Shown: piece by piece, positions 24,146 to 36,337 of the stretch
How the letters are laid out: the number at the start of each line of letters is the position of its first letter
How positions within the stretch are numbered: position 1 is the stretch's first letter
NCBI GenBank assembly: GCA_023653625.1
Contig: CM042898.1
Coordinates: 21,731,501-21,795,500, forward strand
Length of the DNA stretch: 64,000 nt
From: Triadica sebifera
Lineage: Eukaryota; Streptophyta; Magnoliopsida; Malpighiales; Euphorbiaceae
Direction of reading: 5' to 3'
Notes under the pieces: model-generated
Seen by the model: the letters and a program-made list of their open reading frames with translations, nothing else
What the model was told of the DNA's origin: nothing
Databases searched by the model: none
Translations under genes and position numbers: made by a program

Positions 24146-25783
24146 TTACATTCTACATAAGCCTAGGGATTTTACGTGTCTTGCAAATGCATCTCTAGCT
24201 ATTGGTTTAGTAAATGGATTTGCTACCATTTTGTTTGTATAAATGTATTTCAGAGTCACTTCCTTTTCTGCAATGATGTCTCTAACATAGTAATATCTAA
24301 TCTGGATATGTTTGGTCTTTCCATGATATTTCGGATCTTTAGCATAAGCTAATGTAGCCATACTATCACAATGGATTGTCATGGGTTCAGATGCTGACTT
24401 GACAATCTTTAAGTGCTGCAAAAATCTTTTCAACCAAACTGCCTCTTGTATAGCTGAGGAACATGCTACATACTTAGCTTCCATCGTCGATAAATCTATA
24501 CAAGATTGCTTCTTGCTACTCCATGAAATTGTGCAATCATTAAGCAAGAATGCATATCCAGAGGTCGATTTGCGCTGATCTATATCACCTCCCTAATCAG
24601 CATCAGTATAACCAATTAAGCGCAAATCTTTCCCTTGATAACATAAAACATAGTCTGAAGTTCCTTTTAGATATCTCAATATTCTCTTTACTATCATCCA
24701 ATATTTTAGACCTGGATTAGATTGAAATCTGCTTACTAGCCCAACGGCATAGCAAATGTTTGGACGTGTGCACATCATTGCATACATGAGACTACTAACA
24801 ATACTGGAGTAGGGTACTCTAAACATTCGTTCTTTTTCATCCGATGTCTTGGGACACATATTTATACTAAGGCTCAGATTCCTTTCGACAGGGGTATCCA
24901 TAGACTTACATTTATGCATATGGTAACACTCTAACATTTTCTTTATATAAGTCTCCTGAGATAAACCCAAAAGTCTTTTAGAGCGATCCCTTAGGATCTT
25001 AACACCCATATCTTTCATTTCAAAGTTCGATGATAACCATTTCTTGGTAGTTTTAATCAACTTCTTATCATTTCCAGCTATTAAAATGTCATTGATATAC
25101 AAGGACATAATTATAAAACCATTGTTAAAACATTTAATATACACACAAAGGTCTTCCTCCATCACCATAAAAACATCTTTTAATATGGCTTGATGAAATT
25201 TGAGGTTCCACTGTCTTGATGCTTACTTAAGACCGTAAATGGATCTTTTGAGCTTACAAACTTTGCACTTTTGTCATTTGAGTTCAAAACCTAAAGGTTG
25301 ATCCATATAGACCTCTTCATCTAATTCTCCATTGAGAAAAGCAGTTTTAACGTCCATTTGATATAATTCTAAGTCAATTCGTGCTACTATAGCCAGAATG
25401 AGGCGAACTGATACAAACATAACTGCAGGTGAGAATGTATCTTCATAATCAATTCTCTCTTTTTATGTGTAACCCTTAGCTACTAATCGAGCTTTAAATC
25501 TTTCTATTGTCCCATCTGCCTTACGTTTTATTTTGAGAATCCATTTGTTCCCAATAGTCTTATGACCAAGCAGTTTCTCAACCAAATCCCAGACTTGATT
25601 GTATATCATCGAATCTATTTCCTCTTCCATAACTTTAATCCATTCCTTTGCTTTAGGACTAGAGAGAGCTTGTTGTATTGTTTTAGGCTCTTCCTCATCT
25701 AGAGCAATCATAAAAGCTTCCCCTTCAATCTCAAATCAATGACGGAAAATGTTGTCATGATTACTACGTCGAGGTTGAGATTG
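24146..25783 (-). pseudogene. Copia reverse transcriptase / RNase H (3' part of pol)
   Basis: This part of pol copies element RNA into DNA. From 25711 downward it shows KTIGNKWILKIKRK and RLVAKGYT at the RT start. At 25168-24593 it shows MSLYINDILIAGND, where the usual YVDD reads YIND, so a catalytic Asp is replaced. MKDMGVKILRDRS and RPNICYAVGLVSRF follow. RNase H (24547-24146) shows STMEAKYVACSS, HCDSMATLAYAK and HGKTKHIQIRYYYVRD. The three open segments share one frame, separated by stops. The segment between 25460 and 25170 is broken. Its upstream half lies at 36338-38196, beyond the inserted Tekay element. Confidence 0.85.
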
Positions 25784-25788
25784 TTTAT
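25784..25788. repeat. Left target-site duplication TTTAT of Tekay element
   Basis: TTTAT directly precedes the left LTR and is matched exactly by TTTAT at 36333-36337 after the right LTR. A 5-bp duplication is the norm for Gypsy integrase. Confidence 0.9.
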
Positions 25789-28670
25789 TGTAACACCACA
25801 TCTTATGCATTTGAGTATAACCTATCCCTGTATCAAGTAATCATACATAACATACCGGAAAGGTAGAATACCCTGTTAACAATAGTAGTAGATTTTTTTT
25901 CATATCCTATAATATCACTCAATGACTTTTCAAGTCAACATTAAAAACCACAAATACGATATATCACATATATTAAAACATATACTTCACATCCGAAGGA
26001 TTACGGGTTGTTTCTATTTATACACTTCAAAACTAATCTAGAGTGATAATACATATTCAAGCATATAAGTCCAAAATACAGATGACATGTTTTCATGCTT
26101 GTGTGGAATGCAAGGAGAGAGAGAGTGATGAGGCTCCGCCAGTGACCTATGCTCCATGTCTTTTATACGCTACTCAAAATGAGCTATCACTTTTCTTTAC
26201 TTGAAAAATGATACAAATTGATGAGTTGCGGCTCAGTGAGAATAACCATCCAATGAGCTCTAAAGTACCAAACAACTCATAGTAATAAATCACAATTCCA
26301 ATATATATCATGTATTCCATTCCATTCATCAGTATCATATAAGTATCAATAAAGTTGAAACATATAATCATTACTCTTTATGTATGCAAATGCTTTGCTT
26401 ATTTCATTTTGTTGTGACCAAGTTAAACAGACATTGCCCCGGGTTTCCATATGAATATTTTTCATGTGAACATTTGTATTTGCATTTGCTAGCTAGCTTG
26501 ATCATTTGTTTCATTTGCACATTTGTTGGGCCATAGGCCTCTTCTTTTGCTTTACAATATTGATTAACTAGTCACAACGCCTTTTTAGCCCATATGCATA
26601 TGCACTTGTATTTAAGCATTCATCAACCATTGCATCTTTATCATATACAACATACATATATTCCATATATACCTCATATGTCAAGCATATACCTTGCATA
26701 TACTATACATATACCATGTATATATATCACATTTGTCAAACATATACCTCAAATATACCGCAAGTATACCATTTATGTGTACCACAATGTCAAAAATTAT
26801 CCATCATTACATTATCAAGGACCAATCATGACAATCACATGAATCACATAGCAAGCAACATTCATTTGCACTAAAGAATTCAATCGATAATTAGACTCAC
26901 CGTTCTCCTTTGATTCCGACCCTTAACTTATTATCTATCCGCTCCTTGTGGGTCTCCAATATGTTGCGAGCCTAATATGAAAACATAATCGATTAACTCA
27001 TGATTAGGGAGACTTAATGTGGCTTAAACAAATTAATATGCATTGTTCATGTCAATAGTTAAGATTTTTCCTATGAGGCAGTGTGACCTTATGGTACTGT
27101 TTAGTCTATAACTTTTTCTATAATTGACCAATTAATCTGATTCTTGTTCATAAGTATAAACAACATATAATTAGAAAACATATTCAAATTTCAGACCAAT
27201 TGGATCATTATACAATATTTGGTGGAATTTCTAAGAGTGTTCTGTTTTCTTCCTTGTTTTCTGCCTTTAGGCAGTTTCAGGGTACTCATTTGGGTTCATC
27301 ATAACTTATAATATATAACTTCTATTTTAATGAAACTTTAAAGACACTTATATAGGTGCATTTGGAACATGTTTCATGTTTACAACTTTTACCAATTATG
27401 TCTCTATGGGCTTCTAATTATACCAAACATTTTACTGGTCCAGAACAGAATTGACTTCCGGACCAGTATGGCTTCCAAAGGCCATAACTTCATCTATACA
27501 TAACCAATGAAGCTTAAATTAGTACCAAAATTTAGATAAGACATATACCTATAACTTTAATGTTTTGATCATATACATAATATAGCTCTAAAAAGCTCAA
27601 ATTATCCAAACAATTTACTGTATCTGCCCAGGGCACTCAATAGATAGTTCAAACCATGGAACAGTCATGGTTCCATTCACCATAACTCAACATTTACAAG
27701 ACCTATGAACCTGAAATTTGGTAGCCAGATACAAAAACCATATATCTATAACTTTTATGTTTTGAGAGACTTCAAATAATGGCTTTAACATATTCGAAAT
27801 AAAACCACACAGTAGCTAACTTGGTTAGGGTTTACACCCTGACCAGTTTCAGTATGAAGAGCATATCTCTCCCTATACATAACATCTTGCAACAATGTTT
27901 ACATATCCACAAATATAAGACATAAAGGAACAACGTTTGTGTTTTACACATTTTCAGAATCAATTTCTATTAACATCAAAATCGGGGTGCAATTCAGTGC
28001 CTAATATTGAACCTAAGCTACTCAAATCAACCCTATAGCAATAAGAATTGATTACTTACCAAGAACAACTTTGAAAGGGAACAATTAGCTTCAAAAACTA
28101 GGTGAAACAAGGAAGAATTGAAGTCTGAAATAAATGAAATTGAAGAAGAAGTCGGCCTGGAGAAGAAGGCAGAAATGGGAAGATAAAGCTAACTTTTGGT
28201 TTTTGTCTTTTGATCTTTTTCTCATCTCTTTTCTCCTTTCTCTTCTCCTTTCTCTTCTCTTCTCTTCTATTTCTCTTTTATGTCATTTTCATTTTATTTT
28301 GTCTATATTATTATTATTATTACTTACATAGATTTATAATTCCACTAATTCACACAATGATACAGCTTAATCATTTGACCCGATTTAACTAAATTAACAA
28401 TGTAAATGTTCACTAATCTTAATCTAATCATTTTTATTACTTTAATTTAGTCACCTTATTCAATTAATTTCTAATACTTTGTTATCCTTATTTAGGTTAT
28501 AAGGATACACGTGTGACTCAATATAATTGCCAAATACTAAGACACATAGCTAGTGCGTGCCATGAACTTGTTTCTACGAAAATACGTACGAAATGCACGT
28601 GTTCAATTGAATTGTATGCAAGATGCTTATGTTCGATGAAATGCATGTGGGGAAGGTCAAGGATGTTACA
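25789..28670 (-). repeat. 3' LTR of Tekay element
   Basis: This 2882-bp LTR starts TGTAACACCACATC on the plus strand and ends GGATGTTACA, equal in length to its partner. It contains a TATACC-rich minisatellite (26640-26790), a CT-rich leader near 28200-28280 and a conserved block around 27240-27300. Short open frames within it (26174-26371, 26594-26842, 28134-28331, 28513-28716) recur in the other LTR copies and are not genes. Confidence 0.93.
26640..26790. repeat. TATACC-rich minisatellite in Tekay LTR
   Basis: Loosely repeated CATATACC(T/A)CATATGT-like units occur here and at the matching place in the second LTR (34300-34450) and the solo LTR (39045-39190). Confidence 0.75.
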
Positions 28671-31600
28671 ATTCTCCCCTCCTTTTAAAAATTTCATCCT
28701 CGAAATTAATACCTAAAAACAGGTGTGGATATTGCTTTTTCATATTTTCTTTTGTTTCCCATGTTGCCTCTTCTTGTAAATGGTTACGCCATAATACTTT
28801 AACCAAAGGTATTTCTCGGTTTCTTATCTGTTTAGTCTTGTATCCAATGATTTTCACTGGTTCCTCAACATAACTCATGTCCTCTATAATCTCAATGGCT
28901 TGATCTTTAAGTACATGTGTAGGATCTGACCTGTATCTTCTAAGCATGCTCACATGAAACACATTATGTATCTGAGCCATCTCTGGTGGTAATGCCAATC
29001 TATATGCCAATGGACCAATCTTCTCAAGAATTTCATAAGGCCCTATGTATCTTGGGCTCAACTTACCCTTTTTGCCAAATCGAATTATCCCTTTCCATGG
29101 AGACACACAAAGAAATACCTTTTCACCCAACTCGTATTCAATCTCCCTTCTATGCTGATCAACATAACTTTTCTGCCTATCCTGTGCTGCCTTTAGCTTG
29201 TTCTTGACAACCTTGATCTTATCCACTGTGTCTTGCACTATCTCTGGCCCTTCTAATGCACGTGCTCCTTCTTCATCCCAAATGATAGGGCTTCAGCACT
29301 TTCTGCCATACAATGCCTCATATGGTGCCATCTGGATACTACTATGATACTGGTTATTGTAAGCAAATTCAATCAATGTTATATATTCATCCCAAACACC
29401 TCTGAATTCCATAGAACATGCCCTAAGCATTTCTTCCAATGTCTGTATAGTCCTTTCTGACTGTCCATCAGTCTGTGGGTGGAATACAGTGCTAAAGTTA
29501 AATTTTGTTCCCAATGCATTCTGTAAACTTACCCAAAAACGTGAAGTAAACCGTGGATCTCTATCAGACACAATGGACACTAGAATGCCATGCAATCTGA
29601 CTATCTCATTCACATATAATTTGGCCAAACTCTCAAGTGTACAACCCCATCTGATAGGTAGAAAATGTGCTGACTTGGTTAATCTGTCAATAAATACCCA
29701 TACTGCATCATTTTTCCGTGGAGTTCTTGGCAATCCATAGACAAAATCCATCGTTATTCTTTCCCATTTCCATTCTGGCACTGGCAATGGATGTAACTTA
29801 CCAATTGGTGCCTGATGTTCAATTTTAATATGCTAACATGTCAAGCATTTGGAAACATATTCTGCTATGTCTTTCTTCATTCTTGGCCACCAGTAATGAG
29901 GCCTTAAACTGTGATACATCTTTGTCATCCCTAGGTGCATTGCATAGGGTGCATTGTGTGCCTCTTCCATTATTTCCTGACACAAGTTCTCAGTGTCTGG
30001 AACACATATGCGTGATTTTAACATCAGTGTATCATTCTGCAAATGAAACTCTGTATTATTTCCCTGCCTTACCACATCAATTTTCTCATATAATTCAGAA
30101 TCTTTGCTTTGTGCTTCTTTGATCCTCTCCTTTAGTATAGGTCTGACTTGAAGAGTAGCAATCAGTGATCCTTGATCATGTATATTTAATTTAACATTCA
30201 TAGATCGTAATTGAATCAAATATGGAAAAGAGGATACTTGCAAGTGAGCTACACTGCTACTAGCCTTCCTACTCAATGCATCTGCTACCACATTGGCTTT
30301 CCCTGGATGGTATTCAATTGTACAGTCATAATCTTTCAATAGCTCTAACCACCGTCTCTGCCTCAGGTTTAATTCTTTCTGTGTCAGCAAATAACCCAAG
30401 CTTTTATGGTCTGTGAAGATTTGGAATGTCTCACCATACAGATAATGCCTCCAAATCTTCAATGCAAATACGACTGCAGCCAGTTCTAAATCATGCACTG
30501 GATATGAGATCTCATGTGGTCTCAGTTGTCTGGATGCATAAGCTATTACTTTACCATGTTGCATCAACACACATCCCAAGCCTTGGTGAGAAGCATCACT
30601 ATATACTGTAAACCCACATGTACCTATAGGGATGGTTAACACTGGTGCTGAGGATAGCCTGTATTTTAGTTCATCGAAACTCCTCTGACATTCTGGAGTC
30701 CACTTGAAAGGCACATTCTTTCTCAACAATTTAGTCAAAGGGCTAGCAATTAAGGAGAATCCATCAACAAATCTACGATAATATCCGGCTAAACCCAGAA
30801 AACTACGCATTTCTGAAATATTTTTAGGAGCTTCCCAATTTACCATAGCCTCAATTTTCTTTAGGTCAACCTCTATGCCCTTACACGACACCACATGTCC
30901 AAGAAACACCAAATGATCTAACCAGAATTCACATTTACTCAATTTGGCATATAATTGTTTCTCCTTCAAAGTTTGCAACACAATTTTTAAATGTTATTCA
31001 TGCTCTCCCCTATCCTTTGAGTACACCAATATGTCATCAATAAATACTATCACAAACCTATCCAGATATGATTGAAACACCTTATTCATTAATGTTATAA
31101 ATGCAGCTGGAGCATTAGTCAACCCAAATGGCATTACTAAAAATTCATAATGTCCATACCTGGTTCGAAAGAAAGTCTTTGGAACATCCGCTTCTGCTAC
31201 CTTCAGCTGGTAATAACCTGATTTCAGATCAATCTTGGACAATATTTGGGCTTCTTGCAACTGGTCAAACAAATCATCTATTCTAGGCAATGGATACTTG
31301 TTCTTCACCGTCATTTTGTTCAGTTGCCTATAATCGATGCACAATCTCATTGTTCCATCTTTCTTTTTAACAAATAACACTGGAGCTCCCCATGGGGATA
31401 CACTAGGTCTAATATACCCTTTGTCAAGTAACTCCTGCAATTGGGCCTTTAGTTCTTTCAACTCAACTGGGGCCATTCTGTAGGGTGACCTTGATATTGG
31501 TGCAGTTTCTGGTACTAGTTCAATAGTAAATTCTATCTCTCTATCTGGTGGTAAACCAGGTAGATCATCTGGGAATACATCAGCAAATTCCCTTACCACT

Positions 31601-33285
31601 GGTATATTTTCAAGCAAGCTATCGGTGGTTCTAGTATCAGTCACATATGCCAAATATGCTTCACATCCCCCTTTGATCATTCGAAATGCCTTTACAACTG
31701 AAACTAGACATGTAGGCACAAGTTTTCTTTCACCTAGAAATACTACCCTTGGTTGGTTTGGTGATTCCAAAATTACTTCCTTAGTAAAGCAATTCACTAT
31801 TGCATGATGTCTAGTTAACCAGTCCATTCCCAGTATCACATCAAATTCATATATTGGCAATAAAATCAGATCAACTATTAACTCAAGTCTGTCAATGCAT
31901 ATCAGGCAATCACGACAGACATTATTCACAACTACCATAGTTCCCAATGGCGTACTCACATTTATGTCAATCCCCAAAGGCTCATGCATTTGATGTAATT
32001 CAGATGCCATATGCAATGATATAAATGAATGAGTGGAGCCTGGGTCAATCAATGCATATGCTAATATTTCAGAAATATAAATATTACCAGTGACTACTTC
32101 GGGAGCATCCACTGCCTCTTGTCTAGTCATAGCAAACACCCTGGCCTGAGTAGGAGGTCTAGAATTCTGACCTTCAGATCTGGTCACTCCTCTGCCCAGT
32201 GTACCAGTCCTGCCCCTGCCTCTTCCTCTGCCTTGTGTCCCACTAGTAGGGTAGACCCTCGGTGCCTCAACAGTAGTCTCAGATACTCCTCTGCCTCTAC
32301 TGGCCTCTGCTAGTTTGGCTCTATTTGGACAGTCTCTATACATGTGCTCCATCAATCCACAAAAATAACACGCTCCTGTGAGCCTTCTACATTCGCTCGT
32401 ATGATGTCTGCCACAATGACTACATGTGGGCCTCTGTTCAATATATTGGCTCTGCCCTCTGCTTGGGTAAGAGAAAGTCATTCTTCGACCTCTAGAACTG
32501 GAGTACCCACTTCTGTTACCAGATTGTGTAGGCATATATCTACCTCTTTTCCCCAACCTTCTGCTAGACTCACCAAAGAATTCACGTGATGGCCTTTTTA
32601 TTTGTTGTTCCCCAGCTTCTTTCATTAACCGCTCAGCTCTGATTGCAGCAGCTCTGAGCCTAGCATAACTATCAAGATCAGTAGCTGTGATTCTATTTCT
32701 GATCTCATATTTGAGGCCCTCCTCAAACTTTCTGCATTTGTTTCTTTCAGTAGAGACCATGAAGGTGGCATAGTGGGAAAGTTTGTTAAATTGTACTTTA
32801 TACTCCGCAATAGACATATTCCCCTATTTCAGATTCAGGAATTCCTTCCTCTTCTCATCTTTATATGCTTCAGGCATGTAATTGTTCTGAAATTCCAGGA
32901 GAAAATCATTCCATGTCAACACCGGTGGTTGTGCATCACTGTCGGGGACTGTCTCCCACCATTCATAAGCATTTCTTTGCAGTAAGGATACTGCATAATC
33001 GAATTTCTCATCTGGGGTACATCTCATCATATTCAGTACCCTCTGTGTCCTTTTCAGCCATGTCTCAGCTTTTGCTGGGTCTGTTGTGCCATTGAAATCA
33101 GTTGCACCATGTTTCCTCAGCTTGTCATAACGTCTTTCCTTGTACATTTCAAGACCATATACTTCCTGATCTGGGTGTTCATAGGGTGCCTCTCCATGAG
33201 ATGACTGTGATGCATGTGCTGGAGCTCTAGCTCCTATTGCTGGTTGCTCTCTATGTAAATGAGGTGATGCCTCATGAGAATGCAT
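28666..33285 (-). pseudogene. Tekay gag-pol polyprotein with four in-frame stops
   Basis: A 1540-codon single frame encodes the structural and replication proteins. Capsid gag (from 33285) has YEWWETV. The zinc knuckle CSHCGRHHTSEC and a second knuckle CYFCGLMEHMYRDC lie near 32420-32340. The protease ALIDPGSTHSFIS is near 32060-32020. RT is at 31500-30995 with VIVFIDDILVYSK. RNase H is at 30620-30300 with VYSDASHQGLG and FTDHKSLGYL. Integrase has an HHCC finger (30000-29830) and MDFVYGLP, SDRDPRF and QSERTIQ. The C terminus (29000-28680) has HNVFHVSMLRR and a chromodomain-like VLWRNHLQEEATWE. No frameshift was found. Stops lie at 32824, 30994, 29833 and 29293. The start at 33285 is the first Met of the open frame, about 150 bp from the PBS. 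Confidence 0.93.
28671..28685 (-). other. Polypurine tract of Tekay element, also coding
   Basis: On the minus strand AAAAGGAGGGGAGAA directly precedes the 3' LTR. It is translated as part of the C-terminal KRRGEL, and the TAA stop comes from the first bases of the LTR. Confidence 0.85.
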
Positions 33286-33432
33286 TTCGGCCGGCCTCTC
33301 CCTCCTTGGTGAATTATGTCTTATGATGTCCCTAAAATAAATGAAATTATGTCACTACATAATGTTCAACACATAGGATGCATATGTTATCATGCTCTTA
33401 TGCTTATGCATGTTCCCATGGAACCTATCCCT

Positions 33433-33444
33433 GCTCTGATACCA
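33433..33444 (-). other. Primer binding site of Tekay element (tRNA-iMet)
   Basis: The minus strand reads TGGTATCAGAGC, a perfect 12-base complement to the initiator-methionine tRNA 3' end. It lies 6 bp from the LTR end. Confidence 0.95.
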
Positions 33445-33450
33445 AAAAAA

Positions 33451-36332
33451 TGTAACACCACATCTTATGCATTTGAGTATAACCTATCCCTGTATCAAGT
33501 AATCATACATAGCATACCGGAAAGGTAGAATACCCTGTTAACAATAGTAGTAGATTTTTTTTCATATCCTGTAATATCACTCAATGACTTTTCAAGTCAA
33601 CATTAAAAACCACAAATACGATATATCACATATATTAAAACATATACTTCACATCCGAAGAATTATGGGTTGTTTCCATTTATACATTTCAAAACTAATC
33701 TAGAGTGATAATACATATTCAAGCATATAAGTCCAAAATATAGATGACAAATTTTCATGCTTATGTGGAATGCAAAGAGAGAGAGAGTGATGAGGCTCGA
33801 CCAGTGACCTATGCTCCATGTCTTTTATACGCTACTCAAAATGAGCTATCACTTTTCTTTACCTGAAAAATGATGCAAATTGATGAGTTGCGGCTCAGTG
33901 AGAATAACCATCCAATGAGCTCTAAAGTACCAAACAATTCATAGTAATAAATCACAATTCCAATATATACCATGTATTCCATTCCATTCATCTGTATCAT
34001 ATAAGTATCAATAAAGTTGAAACATATAATCATTACTCTTTATGTATGCAAATGCTTTGCTTATTTCATTTTGTTGTGACCAAGTTAAACAGACATTGCC
34101 CCGGGTTTCCATGTAAATATTTGCCATGTGAACATTTGCATTTGCATTTGCTAGCTAGCTTGATCATTTGTTTCATTTGCACATTTGTTGGGCCATAGGC
34201 CTCTTCTTTTTCTTTACAATATCGATTAACTACTCACAATGCCTTTTTAGTCCATATGCATATGCACTTGTATTTAAGCATTCATCAACCATTGCCTCTT
34301 TATCATATACAACATACATATATTCCATATATACCTCATATGTCAAGCATATACCTTGCATATACTATACATATACCATGTATATATATCACATTTGTCA
34401 AACATATACCTCAAATATACCGCAAGTATACCATTTATGTGTACCACAATGTCACAAATTATCCATCATTACATTATCAAGGACCAATCATGACAATCAC
34501 ATGAATCACATAGCAAGCAACATTCATTTGCACTAAAGAATTCAATCGATAATTAGACTCACCGTTCTCCTTTGATTCCGACCCCTAACTTATTGTCTAT
34601 CCGCTCCTTGTAGGTCTCCAATATGTTGCGAGCCTAATATGAAAACATAATTGATTAACTCATGAATAGGGAGACTTAATGTGGCTTAAACAAATTAATA
34701 TGTATTGTTCATGTCAATAGTTAAGATTTTTCCTATGAGGCAGTGTGACCTTGTGGGACTGTTTAGCCTATAACTTTTTTTATAATTGACCAATTAATCT
34801 GATTCTTGTTCATAAGTACAAATAACATATAATTAGAGAACATATTCAAATTTCAGACAAATTGGATCATTGTACAATATTTGGTGGAATTTCTAAGAGT
34901 GTTCTGTTTTCTGCCTTGTTTTCTGCCTTTAGGCAGTTTCAGGGTACTCATTTGGGTTCATCATAACTTATAATATATAACTCCTATTTTAATGAAACTT
35001 TACAGACACTTATATGGGTGCATTTGAAACATGTTTAATGTTAACAACTTTTACCAATTATGTCTCTATGGGCTTCTAATTATACCAAACATTTTACTGG
35101 TCCAGAATAGAATTGACTTCCGGACCAGTATGGCTTCCAAAGGCCAAAACTTCATCTATACATAACCAATGAAGCTTAAATTAGTACCACAATTTAGATA
35201 AGACATATACCTATAAATTTAATGTTTTGATCATATACAGAATCTAGCTCTAACAAGCTCAAATTAGCAAAACAAGTTACTGTATCTGCCCAGGGCACTC
35301 AATAGATAGTTCAAACCATGGAACAATCATGGTTCCATTCACCATAACTCAACATTTACAAGACCTATGAACCTGAAATTTGGTAGACAGATACAAAACC
35401 CATATATCTACAACTTGTATGTTTTTAGAGACTTAAAATAATGGCTTTAACATATTCGAAATAAAACCACACAGTAGCTAACTTGGTTAGGGTTCACACC
35501 CTGACCAGTTTCAGTACGAAGAGCATATCTCTCCCTATACATAACATATTGCAACAATGTTTACATATCCACAAATATAAGACATAAAGGAACAACTTTT
35601 GTGTTTTACACATTTCCAGAATCAATTTCTATTAACATCAAAATCGGGGTGCAATTCAGTGCCTAATATTGAACCTAAGCAACTCAAATCAACCCTTTAG
35701 CAATAAGAATTGATTACTTACCAAGAAAAACCTTGAAAGGGATCAATTAGATTCAAAAACTAGGTGAAACAAGGAAGAATTGAAGTCTGAAATAGAGGAA
35801 ATTGAAGAAGAAGTCGGCCTGGAGAAGAAAGCAGAAATGGGAAGATAAAGCTAAGTTTTGGTTTTTGTCTTTTGATCTTTTTCTCATCTCTTTTCTCCTT
35901 TCTCTTCTCCTTTCTTTTCTCTTCTCTTCTATTTCTCTTTTATGTCATTTTCATTTTATTTTTTCTATATTATTATTATTTTTACTTACATAGATTTATA
36001 ATTCCACTAATTCACACAATGATACAGCTTAATCATTTGACCCGATTTAACTAAATTAGCAATATAAATGTTCACTAATCTTAATCTAATCATTTTTCTT
36101 ACTTTAATTTAGTCACCTTATTCAATTCATTTCTAATACTTTGTTATCCTTATTTAGGTTATAAGGATACATGTGTGACTCGATATAATTGCCAAATACT
36201 AGGACACATAGCTAGTGCGTGTTATGAACTTGTTTCTACGAAAATACGTATGAAATGCATGTGTTCAATTGAATTGTATGCAAGATGCTTATATTTGATG
36301 AAATGCATGTGGGGAAGGTCAAGGATGTTACA
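33451..36332 (-). repeat. 5' LTR of Tekay element
   Basis: This 2882-bp partner of 25789-28670 has the same termini, TGTAACACC to GGATGTTACA. Transcription would begin inside it and proceed towards lower coordinates through the PBS and gag. Open frames here (34168-34536, 35802-35993, 36175-36474) repeat those of the other LTR and are not genes. The 36222-36581 frame runs across the LTR edge into Copia pol. Confidence 0.93.
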
Positions 36333-36337
36333 TTTAT
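36333..36337. repeat. Right target-site duplication TTTAT
   Basis: This exact copy of the pentamer at 25784-25788 follows the right LTR. Confidence 0.9.

Larger units (their letters stand above)
25789..36332 (-). mobile_element. Complete Tekay/Del-type chromovirus (Ty3/Gypsy)
   Basis: This is a 10.5-kb full-length element on the minus strand. It has two 2882-bp LTRs, an exact TTTAT target duplication, a PBS at 33433-33444, a PPT at 28671-28685 and a single gag-pol frame ending in a chromodomain-like tail. Counting by eye over about the first 380 bp of the two LTRs gives roughly 13 substitutions (about 3-4 %), mostly transitions, so it is fairly young. It is inserted in Copia pol between integrase and RT. 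Four in-frame stops make this copy non-autonomous. Confidence 0.93.

Noticed and set aside
32119..32589. Plus-strand ORFs opposite Tekay gag
   Set aside because: Shadow frames of a well-supported minus-strand polyprotein.
34168..34536. 122-codon plus-strand ORF
   Set aside because: Lies inside the Tekay LTR minisatellite, with counterparts in the other LTR copies; it is repeat sequence.
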